Positions 26,139-33,984 of a DNA stretch of 64,000 bases are shown here, in pieces; the stretch's first letter is position 1, and each line of letters begins with the position of its first letter. The stretch lies in NCBI GenBank assembly GCA_965227315.1, contig OZ245737.1:1240001-1304000 (forward strand), in the 5' to 3' direction. The notes under the pieces were generated by a model. It saw only the letters and a list, made by a program, of their open reading frames with translations. It did not search any database and was not told the DNA's origin. Both the position numbers and the translations under genes were made by a program. The stretch is from JANQHS01 sp965227315. Lineage in GTDB: Bacteria > Bacteroidota > Bacteroidia > Cytophagales > CCMP332.

Positions 26139-28531
26139 CAGAATTCGAAATTATAGGTGAATGAAGGCAGAAGGCCGAATAATGATACCTGTACCGCTTC
26201 AAGACCCGCTCCTTCAACCACATTGCCATCATCATCCTGAACAGGTCTGATATAAACAGTCCAGGGGTTAAAACGGTTGTAAACATTGTAGATCGAGACC
26301 ACCAGGCTATGCTGCCAGCGATGTCTTTCGTTGCTTCTCGGTCTGTAAGTCATGCTCAGATCCATGCGGTGAAAGGGTTTGAGCAGATAACCATTCCTTT
26401 CGGTCACAACGGGTGGAATATGATTGGGAGCATACAAATTGTATCCGGTACCCAGGGTGATCGGTCTTCCCGTGGTATAAATGAAATTTCCACCGAAACT
26501 GAACATCTTGTTCAGGTCAAAAACAGCCTGAACATAAAGATTATGGCGCCTGTCATAATTCGCCCTATAGGGATTGTCCCTGTTCACATCCGGAACCTTG
26601 AGTTCGGTCCTGGAAAGCGTATAACTCGCAGACCCGGTAAACCTTCCTCTCTTCTTTACCACATAAAATTCCAAACCATAGGAAGTTCCGGTTCCCTGCC
26701 GGAATTCATTAGCAAGGTGATCATTGAAGAACAACTGGGCGTTGTCCGCAAAATCGGTGATGTCCTGGATGTATTTATAATAGCCCTCTACGGAGAACTC
26801 GTACTCGTTCTGCTTGAAATTCCGGAAATAGCCCAAAGCCACCTGGTCCGCCCTTTGGGGATCCAGATAGGTGCTGCTGATGGTCCAGGTGTTGAAAGGC
26901 AATGGGATAGTACCATTCGTGACCTGATGCACATTCTGAACCATACGATTGTAGGAGAATTTGACCGATTGATACTCATCCAACAGATATCTCGCAGAAA
27001 ATCTTGGTTCAGGGTTGACGAAGGTCTTGATGACTTCCGCTGAGCCATACTGGATCGTATCCGAAATATTCAATGCCGGTTCGCTGATGTTGTCAGTCGG
27101 GTCGATATAAACAAACTGCTCATAGGTGCCGATGGCCTGGAAGACATTCAACCTGATCCCGTATTGGAGTTTCAACCTAGGGGAAATATTCTGATCGGCG
27201 GACAGATAGATGTTATGATCCAGAGCGCGTTCTCTTTGTAACTCGGTGGCCTGGAAAATGGATGATTCCACATTGGGCTTCAGTTTAGCCGGAAGTATAT
27301 TTCTGTACACTCCCTGATAACCAAAATCCAGGCTGAGGTTGGGATTCATGAAATAGGTAAAGTCGAACTTCAGGCTTGTTTCCTGGATCTTGGAATCCCA
27401 GCGAAAACCGCCGACCTCATCAAAACTCTCAAGGCCATAGTCGAAAATACTGCCTACCACTGTGGTGTTAAGGAAGAGCTTCTCATTGAAGACATGATTC
27501 CAACGCAGGGAGATGGTCTGGTTACCCCAATCAAACTGGAAGGTATTGCCGAATTTGAAGACGTCGCGACCCAGATAGGCCGAGACGAAAACCCGGTTGT
27601 TGTTGTTGATCTTGAAGTTGAGCTTGCCATTGAAATCATAGAAATAAACCCTGTTGTTATCGTTCACATCAGGGATCAGCGGAAAGAACAGGTCCACATA
27701 GGATCTTCTGCCTGCCAGCAGGAAGGAAACCTTGTCCTTGACGATGGGCGCTTCGATCAAAGCCCTTGTAGCAAGAAGACCTATCCCACCCCGGGCTGAG
27801 AATTTCTTGATGTTTCCGTCCCGGGAGCGCACATCCAGAATGGAGGACAACCTTCCACCAAACCTGGCCGGAATGCCACCCTTATAGAGTTCGGAAGATT
27901 TGACCACATCCGGATTGAAGACCGAAAAAAGGCCAAACAGGTGAGACGGATCATAGACCGGTGCTTCGTCATAGAGGATGAGGTTCTGGTCAGCCCCACC
28001 GCCCCTCACGAAGTAGGTAGCTGTGCCCTCCCCTGCCGAGATCACTCCTGGCATGAGCTGCACTGCCTTGATGATGTCCACCTCGCCGAAAATGGCGGGA
28101 AGTTTCTTGATCTGGTCGACGTCCAGCTTGACCTTGGACATCCCAATATCCTGCACATTTGCATCGAGCTTCTCCCCGGTCACTACCACTTCCTTGGTGA
28201 CGATGGACTCGCTGCCCATCTCGAAATTATAGCTCACATTCTGACTGAGATCAAGGGCATAGTTCATGTCCTCAAAACCAACATAGGTCACAACGACATC
28301 ATAATTCCCTTGGGGAAGGGTGATGGAAAAGAATCCGTATGCGTTGGTCACTACTCCGGTAGAGAGTTCCGGAATACGAATGGTCGCCCCGATGAGTTCC
28401 TCACCGTTGCTTTGATCTTTTACATAGCCACTAAAGGTGAATTTCGATTGTGCCTGCCCGTCAGAAAAAGTGGCAAGCAAAACGATCACCGGGAGGATCC
28501 AGAGTTTGTGGATCCCAAAACTGAATTTCAT
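26138..28531 (-). CDS. TonB-dependent receptor with CarboxypepD-regulatory-like domain
   Basis: The 797-residue product has a signal peptide, then a carboxypeptidase-regulatory-like fold (FSGYVKDQSNGEELIGATIRI...). A plug domain follows (GEVDIIKAVQLMPGVISAGEGTATYFVRGGGADQNLILYDEAPVYDPSHLFG) and a 22-strand barrel region ends in SLFGLLPSFTYNFEF. It imports an unidentified ligand across the outer membrane using TonB energy. The plug RGG motif and the neighbouring DUF4249 gene mark it as the DUF4249-associated type. Confidence 0.93.
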   Translation of the reverse strand: MKFSFGIHKLWILPVIVLLATFSDGQAQSKFTFSGYVKDQSNGEELIGATIRIPELSTGVVTNAYGFFSITLPQGNYDVVVTYVGFEDMNYALDLSQNVSYNFEMGSESIVTKEVVVTGEKLDANVQDIGMSKVKLDVDQIKKLPAIFGEVDIIKAVQLMPGVISAGEGTATYFVRGGGADQNLILYDEAPVYDPSHLFGLFSVFNPDVVKSSELYKGGIPARFGGRLSSILDVRSRDGNIKKFSARGGIGLLATRALIEAPIVKDKVSFLLAGRRSYVDLFFPLIPDVNDNNRVYFYDFNGKLNFKINNNNRVFVSAYLGRDVFKFGNTFQFDWGNQTISLRWNHVFNEKLFLNTTVVGSIFDYGLESFDEVGGFRWDSKIQETSLKFDFTYFMNPNLSLDFGYQGVYRNILPAKLKPNVESSIFQATELQRERALDHNIYLSADQNISPRLKLQYGIRLNVFQAIGTYEQFVYIDPTDNISEPALNISDTIQYGSAEVIKTFVNPEPRFSARYLLDEYQSVKFSYNRMVQNVHQVTNGTIPLPFNTWTISSTYLDPQRADQVALGYFRNFKQNEYEFSVEGYYKYIQDITDFADNAQLFFNDHLANEFRQGTGTSYGLEFYVVKKRGRFTGSASYTLSRTELKVPDVNRDNPYRANYDRRHNLYVQAVFDLNKMFSFGGNFIYTTGRPITLGTGYNLYAPNHIPPVVTERNGYLLKPFHRMDLSMTYRPRSNERHRWQHSLVVSIYNVYNRFNPWTVYIRPVQDDDGNVVEGAGLEAVQVSLFGLLPSFTYNFEF

Positions 28532-28558
28532 TAAACTCCAAAAATTTTTAATTCATAG

Positions 28559-28801
28559 CTAACCATTGGCTTTCTGATGCTCGCTGATATAGGTGACTAT
28601 GCCACCTACGGTCTGCAGCTTTTCGGCATCAGAATCGGGGATCTTGATATCAAAGTTTTGCTCAAACTCCATGACAAGTTCCGCGTAATCAAGGGAATCG
28701 ATTCCCAGGTCCCTCACCAGATTGGCATCATCGGTCACCTCCGATGCATCTATACCCAGCATATTCACCAAAATCTCAACAACCTTTTCTCTTATCTCCA
28801 T
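28559..28801 (-). CDS. acpP: Acyl carrier protein
   Basis: The 80-residue acidic protein has the phosphopantetheine site DSLDYAEL (Ser36) and four helices (MEIREKVVEILVNMLGID..., VMEFEQNFDIKIPD). The motif DSLDYAEL differs from the most common DSLDTVEL form, so it may be a specialised carrier rather than the main fatty-acid ACP. It lies between the receptor and the NtrB-like kinase on the same strand, about 27 bp from each. Confidence 0.85.
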   Translation of the reverse strand: MEIREKVVEILVNMLGIDASEVTDDANLVRDLGIDSLDYAELVMEFEQNFDIKIPDSDAEKLQTVGGIVTYISEHQKANG

Positions 28802-28828
28802 GGATTTTCAATTTCCCTGCAAAACAAA

Positions 28829-30181
28829 TCAAAACTTTAATGTAAACCTTGTATTTCCGGGTTCGGAAACCACATTTATATTTCCCTTATGCAGGCGCAT
28901 GATCTGCCTGGAGAGGGAGAGGCCGATACCCGATCCGGTCTTCTTCGTCGTATAGAAAGGAATGAAGATCCTTTCCAGGGCTTCTTTCTCAATACCCGGT
29001 CCGTTGTCTTCAACGGAAATAAAGACCCGGCTATTGCTATCGACCCATGCTTTCAAGGCAATTTTCGGGTTGTTCACCTCCACCATGGCATGCTGGGCGT
29101 TTTTGATCAGGTTGATGATCACCTGCTCGATCTGCTCACGGTCAGCATGCAACTGAATGCTATCAGGCTCAACAGACACCTCACAATTGCAACCGATCTT
29201 TTCCATTTCCGGCTTCATCAACTGATAGATATGATCTAGCATGTCCCCGACCCTGAACAATGACTTATTGGGCATGGGCACCCTGGTCATGTTCCGAAAA
29301 TCAGAAACGAACTTGATGAGGGATTCGGATCTTTTGCGAATCGTGGAAATGGCCATGTGAATGTCCTCAAGATCCTCGCTTTCCACATATTGCGGATCAT
29401 TGCTGCCTTCGATATGCCCCAGGATAGCATTATCTATGGTCGAGGCCAGGGAGGAGATCGGCGTTACCGAGTTCATGATCTCATGGGTCAACACCCTGAT
29501 CAGGTTCTGCCAGGCCTCCATTTCCTTTTCTTCAAGCTCGCTCTGAATGTTCTGAAAGGAAACCAGCTTGAATTCTTCCTTCCGCAATTTGAACACCGTC
29601 GCCTGCAAGGCCAACTGCAACTCCGAACTGCCCCTATGGATCTTCACTAGATCGGTTTCCCCGTTCTCCAGCAATTCTATCCTTTCGGGAAGGTCAGGGT
29701 CCAGAGAGGAGAGGTCCTGCAAATTCCTGATGTTTCCCAGTCTCAATATTCTCTTGGCAGCACCATTGCTGAGCTGCACATCACCATTGGGCATGAATGA
29801 GATCAGCCCTACCCCGATATGCTGGATGACGGTCTTGAGATAATGGTATTGGGCTTCCTTCTCGGCGCGAATATCCCTGAACTTCGAGAGTACGGAGTTG
29901 AATTCCCGGTTCAACTTGTTGTATGAAGACCCGCTATGATCATCAGGGAAAGAATAGGAAAAGTCATCGAAGCGGATCGAGTTCAGGAATTTGGCGATGT
30001 CCTTATTGGTCTTGTCCAAAAAATTCACCAGCAGGCCGATCTGCACCACAGCGAAAAACAATGCGGCGATGAAGGTGGCATAATACTCTGTATCAAGGAT
30101 CAGATAGGCGCAAATGCCAATGGTCATGGCCAGCACCAGGATCCTGATAAAGACAAGTACGCGAAAATCCTTAAAGCCCAT
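28829..30181 (-). CDS. NtrB-type sensor histidine kinase
   Basis: The 450-residue product has two N-terminal membrane helices (about 9-30 and 35-55), a PAS-like region (about 110-210) and a kinase core. The H-box is LTHEIMNSVTPISSL (His233), with N-box INLIKNAQHAM and G-boxes EDNGPGI and GSGIGLSLSRQI. It overlaps the sigma-54 activator gene by 11 bp, so both are partners in one signalling unit. The input signal is unknown. Confidence 0.9.
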   Translation of the reverse strand: MGFKDFRVLVFIRILVLAMTIGICAYLILDTEYYATFIAALFFAVVQIGLLVNFLDKTNKDIAKFLNSIRFDDFSYSFPDDHSGSSYNKLNREFNSVLSKFRDIRAEKEAQYHYLKTVIQHIGVGLISFMPNGDVQLSNGAAKRILRLGNIRNLQDLSSLDPDLPERIELLENGETDLVKIHRGSSELQLALQATVFKLRKEEFKLVSFQNIQSELEEKEMEAWQNLIRVLTHEIMNSVTPISSLASTIDNAILGHIEGSNDPQYVESEDLEDIHMAISTIRKRSESLIKFVSDFRNMTRVPMPNKSLFRVGDMLDHIYQLMKPEMEKIGCNCEVSVEPDSIQLHADREQIEQVIINLIKNAQHAMVEVNNPKIALKAWVDSNSRVFISVEDNGPGIEKEALERIFIPFYTTKKTGSGIGLSLSRQIMRLHKGNINVVSEPGNTRFTLKF

Positions 30182-31586
30182 GCTTCTCCAACCTCCTGTA
30201 CAGGGAAGCCCTGGTCAGCCCAAGGTCCTTAGCTGCCTTTGAGATATTCCCCCCATGCTTGGAGATCGCCTTTTGGATCAGGGCCTTCTCCATATTGTCG
30301 AGGTTGAAGGTGTCCAGAGCGTCCTCCACATTACCTTCGGGCTTCTGCGCCAGGAAGAAAAAGTCGTCTGGACTGAGTTCGCCTGTTTCGGACATGATCA
30401 CGGCTCTTTCGATGGCATGCTGGAATTCCCGCACATTGCCGGGCCAATGATAGGCCTTCAGATGCTTGAGGGTGGCAGCGGAAAGTTTCTTATATGGTTT
30501 ACGGTATTTGCCAGCGTATTCCTTGAGGAAATGCTCGCCGAGTATGTCGACATCATCCGAGCGCTGCCTCAAAGGCGGCAGGTAGATCTCAACCGTATTG
30601 ATCCTGTAAAGCAAGTCCTGGCGAAATTCATTGCTATCGACCATCTCCTGGATGGGCATGTTCGTCGCACAGACCAGGCGTATGTCGATGGGTATGGGAT
30701 TATTGGTCCCGATCCTGGTGACGGTCCGGCTTTGCAATACGGTGAGTAGTTTGGACTGAGCTGATGGATTCAGGTTCCCGATCTCATCCAGGAAAAGGGT
30801 GCCCCCATTGGCGACCTCGAAGCGACCGGCGCGGTCTTCCTTGGCATCGGTAAATGCCCCTTTCTTATGTCCGAAAAGTTCGGATTCAAATAAGGTTTCG
30901 CTCAATGCTCCCATGTCCACCGAGACAAAGGGATGATCCTCCCGCAGGCTTTGGTTATGCAACTCTCTGGCGACGAGTTCCTTTCCGGTACCGTTCTCAC
31001 CGAGGATCAGCACATTGGCATCGGTCTTGGCGACTTTGGAAATGATGCTGAAGACGTTCTTCATCGCATCACTCTTGCCGAGGATCTCCTTGGGCTGGAT
31101 GATGTCTTTTACCAGCATCTTCTTGGTCTGCTTGAGGCTGTCGACCTCACGATAGGAGTTTCTGAGCCGCTGGGCCGCCGAGATGGTGGCCAGAAGCTTT
31201 TCGTTCTGCCAGGGCTTGAGTACGAAGTCGGTAGCCCCTTCCCTGATGGCCCGCACCGCCATGGACACGTCGCCGAAGGCCGTGATCATGATCACCACGG
31301 CATTGGGATCGATCTCCAGGATCTTGCTCAGCCATTCGAAGCCTTCCTTCCCGGAGGCGGTGTCCGTGCTGTAGTTCATGTCGAGAAGTATGACCTCGAA
31401 GCTGTCATTGTTCAGCAGGAATGGGATCCTGCGGGGATCCTTTTCGATGACCACATCCCATTTTTGTTTTTTGAGGAAGAGCTTGGCCGCCAATAATACG
31501 TCTTCGTCGTCGTCTACGATCAGGAGTTTTCCGTTGCTGTCTGCCACAGGTTTGAGTTTTTGTTTTCTTCTTAAAAAGAGTGCCAA
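30171..31586 (-). CDS. NtrC-type sigma-54-dependent response regulator
   Basis: The 471-residue frame holds a receiver (Asp69 in VILLDMNY, Lys124 in FVLKPW), an AAA+ domain with Walker A GENGTGKE (196-203) and Walker B GGTLFLDEIG (261-270), and a Fis-type helix-turn-helix at the C-terminus (GGNISKAAKDLGLTRASLYRRL). The sigma-54 contact loop reads GAFTDA (243-248) instead of GAFTGA, a variant I associate with Bacteroidota members. The longest frame starts at TTG 31586; a GTG at 31547 (before ADSNGKLLIVDDDED) is an equally good start. A palindrome upstream may be its own binding site. Confidence 0.92.
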   Translation of the reverse strand: MALFLRRKQKLKPVADSNGKLLIVDDDEDVLLAAKLFLKKQKWDVVIEKDPRRIPFLLNNDSFEVILLDMNYSTDTASGKEGFEWLSKILEIDPNAVVIMITAFGDVSMAVRAIREGATDFVLKPWQNEKLLATISAAQRLRNSYREVDSLKQTKKMLVKDIIQPKEILGKSDAMKNVFSIISKVAKTDANVLILGENGTGKELVARELHNQSLREDHPFVSVDMGALSETLFESELFGHKKGAFTDAKEDRAGRFEVANGGTLFLDEIGNLNPSAQSKLLTVLQSRTVTRIGTNNPIPIDIRLVCATNMPIQEMVDSNEFRQDLLYRINTVEIYLPPLRQRSDDVDILGEHFLKEYAGKYRKPYKKLSAATLKHLKAYHWPGNVREFQHAIERAVIMSETGELSPDDFFFLAQKPEGNVEDALDTFNLDNMEKALIQKAISKHGGNISKAAKDLGLTRASLYRRLEKHGL

Positions 31587-31637
31587 TCGGAAAAAGGCCT
31601 CTTTGGCTATTCTACCGGCCGCGTTTTCTTCATGACT

Positions 31638-31675
31638 TGTTCAAATTTGAACATTTTTGGCCGATTTTGAACAAG
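31638..31675. promoter_or_regulatory. Palindromic operator upstream of the NtrB/NtrC-type operon
   Basis: TGTTCAAATTTGAACA at 31638-31653 is a perfect 16-bp palindrome. A second half-site, TTTTGAACA, lies at about 31665-31673. It sits 50-90 bp upstream of the sigma-54 activator gene, the position expected for an enhancer-like binding site of that regulator. Autoregulation is my inference. Confidence 0.5.
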
Positions 31676-31720
31676 CAGGCAGGATTTTTTGAGAGGCCCG
31701 CAAAGGCATAACTGAGCGTC

Positions 31721-32014
31721 ATTCCATCCATATTCTCGTTGTTCCACCCTTTTCCATCCATAATCCTGTTGTTCCATCCTTTACCATCCTCATTCCGGTT
31801 GTTCGATCCTTTTCCATCCTCATTCCTGCCGTTTCCCTCTTTTCACATCCCCTACTCGTCTTTCTGCTCTTTTCAAATCCTTCACTCGTCATTCCATCCT
31901 TTTCCTTCCTCGCTCTCTTCATTCCATCCTTTTCCTTCCTCGCTCTCTTCATTCCGCTCTTTTCATATCCTTCATCCGTCATTCCACTCTTTTCGGAGAA
32001 AATGAGTGGAATCT
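31721..32014. repeat. 30-bp tandem repeat array 1, ending in hairpin
   Basis: From 31741 to 31980 the sequence is eight consecutive 30-bp units, pyrimidine-rich and diverged. Each has the form (a/g)ttccatcct tttcc(a)tcct c..tc; two adjacent units (31891-31950) are identical. A partial unit precedes them. The array ends in a hairpin at 31981-32014 (ATTCCACTC pairing with GAGTGGAAT, inner TTTTC/GAAAA, GGA loop). The same terminal sequence occurs at 32501-32538. There are no unique spacers, so this is not CRISPR. Confidence 0.85.
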
Positions 32015-32088
32015 ACCACTCCCTTTATCAAACAGACCAACCAAGTCTGAACTCAATTCTTTAAATTCAATGGAAAGCATGACCAGAG

Positions 32089-32391
32089 ATGATCGCAAAA
32101 GGTGGATATACCTATATCATGACCAACGCCGGGAAGACTACACTTTATACCGGCGTGACCGCCAATTTGCTCAACCGGGTATGGCAACACAAAAGTGGAA
32201 TTGGATCAAAGTTCACCTCAAAGTATAAATGCTATTATCTGGTTCACTTTGAGTTTTATGATTCCATTGAAGAGGCCATAGCCAGGGAGAAACAAATTAA
32301 AAGCTGGCCAAGGAAGTGGAAAGAAAACCTGATCAGGGAAACCAACCCTGAATGGAACGACCTTTGGAATAAAATACAGGAGATGCTATGA
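32089..32391 (+). CDS. GIY-YIG nuclease family protein
   Basis: This 100-residue single-domain protein has GGYTYIMTN (5-13) and LYTGVTANLLNRVWQHK (about 19-35) as the GIY and YIG strands with the conserved Arg. The metal-binding Glu is in AIAREKQIKSW and the C-terminus is NPEWNDLWNKI. It belongs to the small UPF0213/YhbQ-like type. Such proteins are often multicopy in Bacteroidota. It is flanked on both sides by 30-bp repeat arrays ending in an identical hairpin, which suggests a connection between the nuclease and the repeats. Confidence 0.88.
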   Translation: MIAKGGYTYIMTNAGKTTLYTGVTANLLNRVWQHKSGIGSKFTSKYKCYYLVHFEFYDSIEEAIAREKQIKSWPRKWKENLIRETNPEWNDLWNKIQEML

Positions 32392-32444
32392 TTTTGCCAG
32401 CAAGTATCAATTCCGCTTTATAGGGTTCCATTCTTTATTCCACC

Positions 32445-32538
32445 ATTCCACTACTTTCACATCCTTTACTCGTCATTCCACTCTTTTCGGACTCCTTACT
32501 CGTCATTCCACTCTTTTCGGAGAAAATGAGTGGAATCT
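32445..32538. repeat. 30-bp repeat array 2, ending in the same hairpin
   Basis: Two 30-bp units (32445-32474 and 32475-32504) precede a hairpin at 32505-32538 identical to the one ending array 1. The exactly shared stretch is 38 bp (31977-32014 and 32501-32538), starting CGTCATTCCACTC. The copies are in direct orientation, 524 bp apart, with the GIY-YIG gene between them. Confidence 0.85.
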
Positions 32539-32706
32539 CTAATCCTTCGAAAACACAGATTCCACCGATCAAAGCCGGGGGAATGACGTTGGTTCGAGTT
32601 TGCTTTTGCTCCCAACCCCACCTATCCACCCCACAAAATTCAGTTTTGTAATCAGCTCGGATTTTTGATCCATGCGAATGTCCGGGATTTTGAAAAAGGC
32701 CCATAA

Positions 32707-32826
32707 GACCTTCAGATTCTTGGAATCAACTCAAATCTCATCTTAGAGAAGCCTTTTGATAGCGGATCCAAAGGTCAGGAATACATGAAGATCTTTGACA
32801 TTCCCTTCGTGATCTATCCAAATTGA
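32707..32826 (+). pseudogene. Possible gene fragment before panB
   Basis: A 39-codon stretch reads like protein (LGINSNLILEKPFD, GQEYMKIFDIPFVIYPN) and ends in TGA. The same frame upstream, across a TAA at 32704, also reads plausibly (NQLGFLIHANVRDFEKGP). I interpret it as the decayed 3' end of an unidentified gene. The rest of 32539-32880 shows nothing else I can support. Confidence 0.3.
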
Positions 32827-32883
32827 CACCCATTCCACACTTTCAACTTTCCATTCTCAACCCTTAACTCAATACTTTTAATT

Positions 32884-32891
32884 TAGCTTTG
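32884..32891 (+). promoter_or_regulatory. Predicted -7 box for panB
   Basis: TAGCTTTG is an exact TAnnTTTG match ending 14 bp before the panB ATG at 32906. Confidence 0.5.
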
Positions 32892-32905
32892 TACAAAAAG
32901 GCATC

Positions 32906-33727
32906 ATGTCTACAGCCAAATCATCCAAGGACAAGCGCGTGACAACCCATAGGTTGCTCGAAATGAAGGAAAGGGGTGAGAAGATCACCATGCTGACCGC
33001 CTATGATTATTCCATGGCACGCATACTCGATGCAACGGGTGTCGATGTCCTGCTGGTCGGCGACAGTGCCTCCAATGTGATGGCCGGACATGAAACCACC
33101 CTGCCCATCACCCTGGACCAGATGATCTACCATGCCAGTTCAGTTGTGAGAGCTATTCACAGAGCATTGATCGTCGTGGATATTCCCTTCGGTGATTACC
33201 AGGGAAATTCAAGGAAAGCCCTGGATTCCGCCATAAGGATCATGAAGGAAAGCGGAGCCCATGCAGTGAAAATGGAGGGTGGCACCGAGATCAGGGAGTC
33301 CATCGAAAGGATACTGACTGCCGGCGTACCCATCATGGGACATTTGGGATTGACCCCGCAGAGCATTTACAAGTTTGGCACCTACGAGGTGAGGGCCAAG
33401 GAGGAAGCCGAGGCCGAAAAGCTGATCGAGGATGCCAAGGCCCTGGAGAGCTACGGCTGCTTTGCTCTGGTACTGGAGAAGATCCCAAGCGCCCTGGCCA
33501 AGAAGGTCAGCGATGCATTGAGCATTCCGGCGATCGGCATCGGTGCGGGACCCGATGTGGACGGCCAGGTATTGGTCACCCATGATATGCTGGGCATAAC
33601 TCAGGAGTTCAAGCCCCGGTTTATCCGCCACTATGCAGATCTTCAAAAGACCATCCATGATGCTGTCACCAATTATCTGAACGACGTAAAGGATAAAAAC
33701 TTCCCCGGCAAAGAGGAATCATATTAG
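32906..33727 (+). CDS. panB: 3-methyl-2-oxobutanoate hydroxymethyltransferase
   Basis: The 273-residue enzyme converts 2-oxoisovalerate to ketopantoate in pantothenate synthesis. Family motifs are MLTAYDYSMARILD, DVLLVGDSASNVMAGHETTLPIT (metal-binding Asp), GAHAVKMEGG, PIMGHLGLTPQS and IGIGAGPDVDGQVLVTHDMLG. The C-terminus is FPGKEESY. A diverged second copy of this C-terminal segment lies about 60 bp downstream, beyond a CT-rich repeat. Confidence 0.95.
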   Translation: MSTAKSSKDKRVTTHRLLEMKERGEKITMLTAYDYSMARILDATGVDVLLVGDSASNVMAGHETTLPITLDQMIYHASSVVRAIHRALIVVDIPFGDYQGNSRKALDSAIRIMKESGAHAVKMEGGTEIRESIERILTAGVPIMGHLGLTPQSIYKFGTYEVRAKEEAEAEKLIEDAKALESYGCFALVLEKIPSALAKKVSDALSIPAIGIGAGPDVDGQVLVTHDMLGITQEFKPRFIRHYADLQKTIHDAVTNYLNDVKDKNFPGKEESY

Positions 33728-33730
33728 AAG

Positions 33731-33786
33731 CTCCGACCGCTCTCCGCTCTGACCACACATCGCTCTCCGCCTCTACGCTCTTCCAT
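33731..33786. repeat. CT-rich repeat, left copy flanking the Fic gene
   Basis: Low-complexity CT-rich DNA contains CTCTCCGCTCTGACC (33740-33754), repeated exactly at 35164-35178 on the other side of the Fic gene. Further partial copies (CGCTCTCCGC) are in the same block. Composition recalls the 30-bp arrays at 31.7 kb. Confidence 0.6.
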
Positions 33787-33877
33787 TGCGGATTATTTGT
33801 TGAATGCGAAAAGCGATGATTTTAAGGGGAAGGAAGAATCTTACTTGCCTTGTTTAAAAACAAAAGGTCTTTTTTAA
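33785..33877 (+). pseudogene. Remnant of a second panB 3' end
   Basis: The frame reads IADYLLNAKSDDFKGKEESY, closely matching the true panB tail NYLNDVKDKNFPGKEESY, then runs on to a TAA at 33875. Nucleotide identity is clearly lower than amino-acid similarity, so it is an old or foreign copy rather than a fresh duplication. Confidence 0.6.
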
Positions 33878-33984
33878 CTAGAATAATTATTATTTAAGTT
33901 TTTTAATATTTTTTTAAATAAACATCTTGACTATTTAAATTTTTGTTGCTTTTTTTAAATAAATACATGCTTATTTAAATAAAG
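33851..33984 (+). promoter_or_regulatory. Seven phased TTTAA cores upstream of the Fic gene
   Basis: TTTAA cores start at 33853, 33873, 33893, 33913, 33934, 33954 and 33974: spacing 20, 20, 20, 21, 20, 20 bp, ending at the GTG start of the gene. The last four extend to TTTAAAT. Regular two-turn spacing points to cooperative protein binding on one face of the helix or to intrinsic curvature. The block is far more A+T-rich than the surrounding DNA. Confidence 0.6.

Noticed and set aside
26309..27043. A 244-codon plus-strand frame opposite the TonB receptor.
   Set aside because: The receptor has full domain support on the minus strand; this frame has none.
31566..31583. A TTGGCACTCTTTTTAA sequence on the minus strand as a sigma-54 promoter for the NtrC-type operon.
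   Set aside because: The -24 half (TGGCAC) fits, but the -12 half has AA in place of GC at the required spacing.
31719..31982. An 87-codon minus-strand frame (and a similar one at 32435-32704) with ten-residue repeats such as EKSGMT and RARKEKDGM.
   Set aside because: The frame stays open because the 30-bp repeat is a multiple of three. It follows the repeat units and hairpin, has no promoter and no protein-like conservation of the variable units.
31741..32538. Repeat arrays considered as a CRISPR.
   Set aside because: The 30-bp units are contiguous with no unique spacers, units are diverged, and no cas genes are near.
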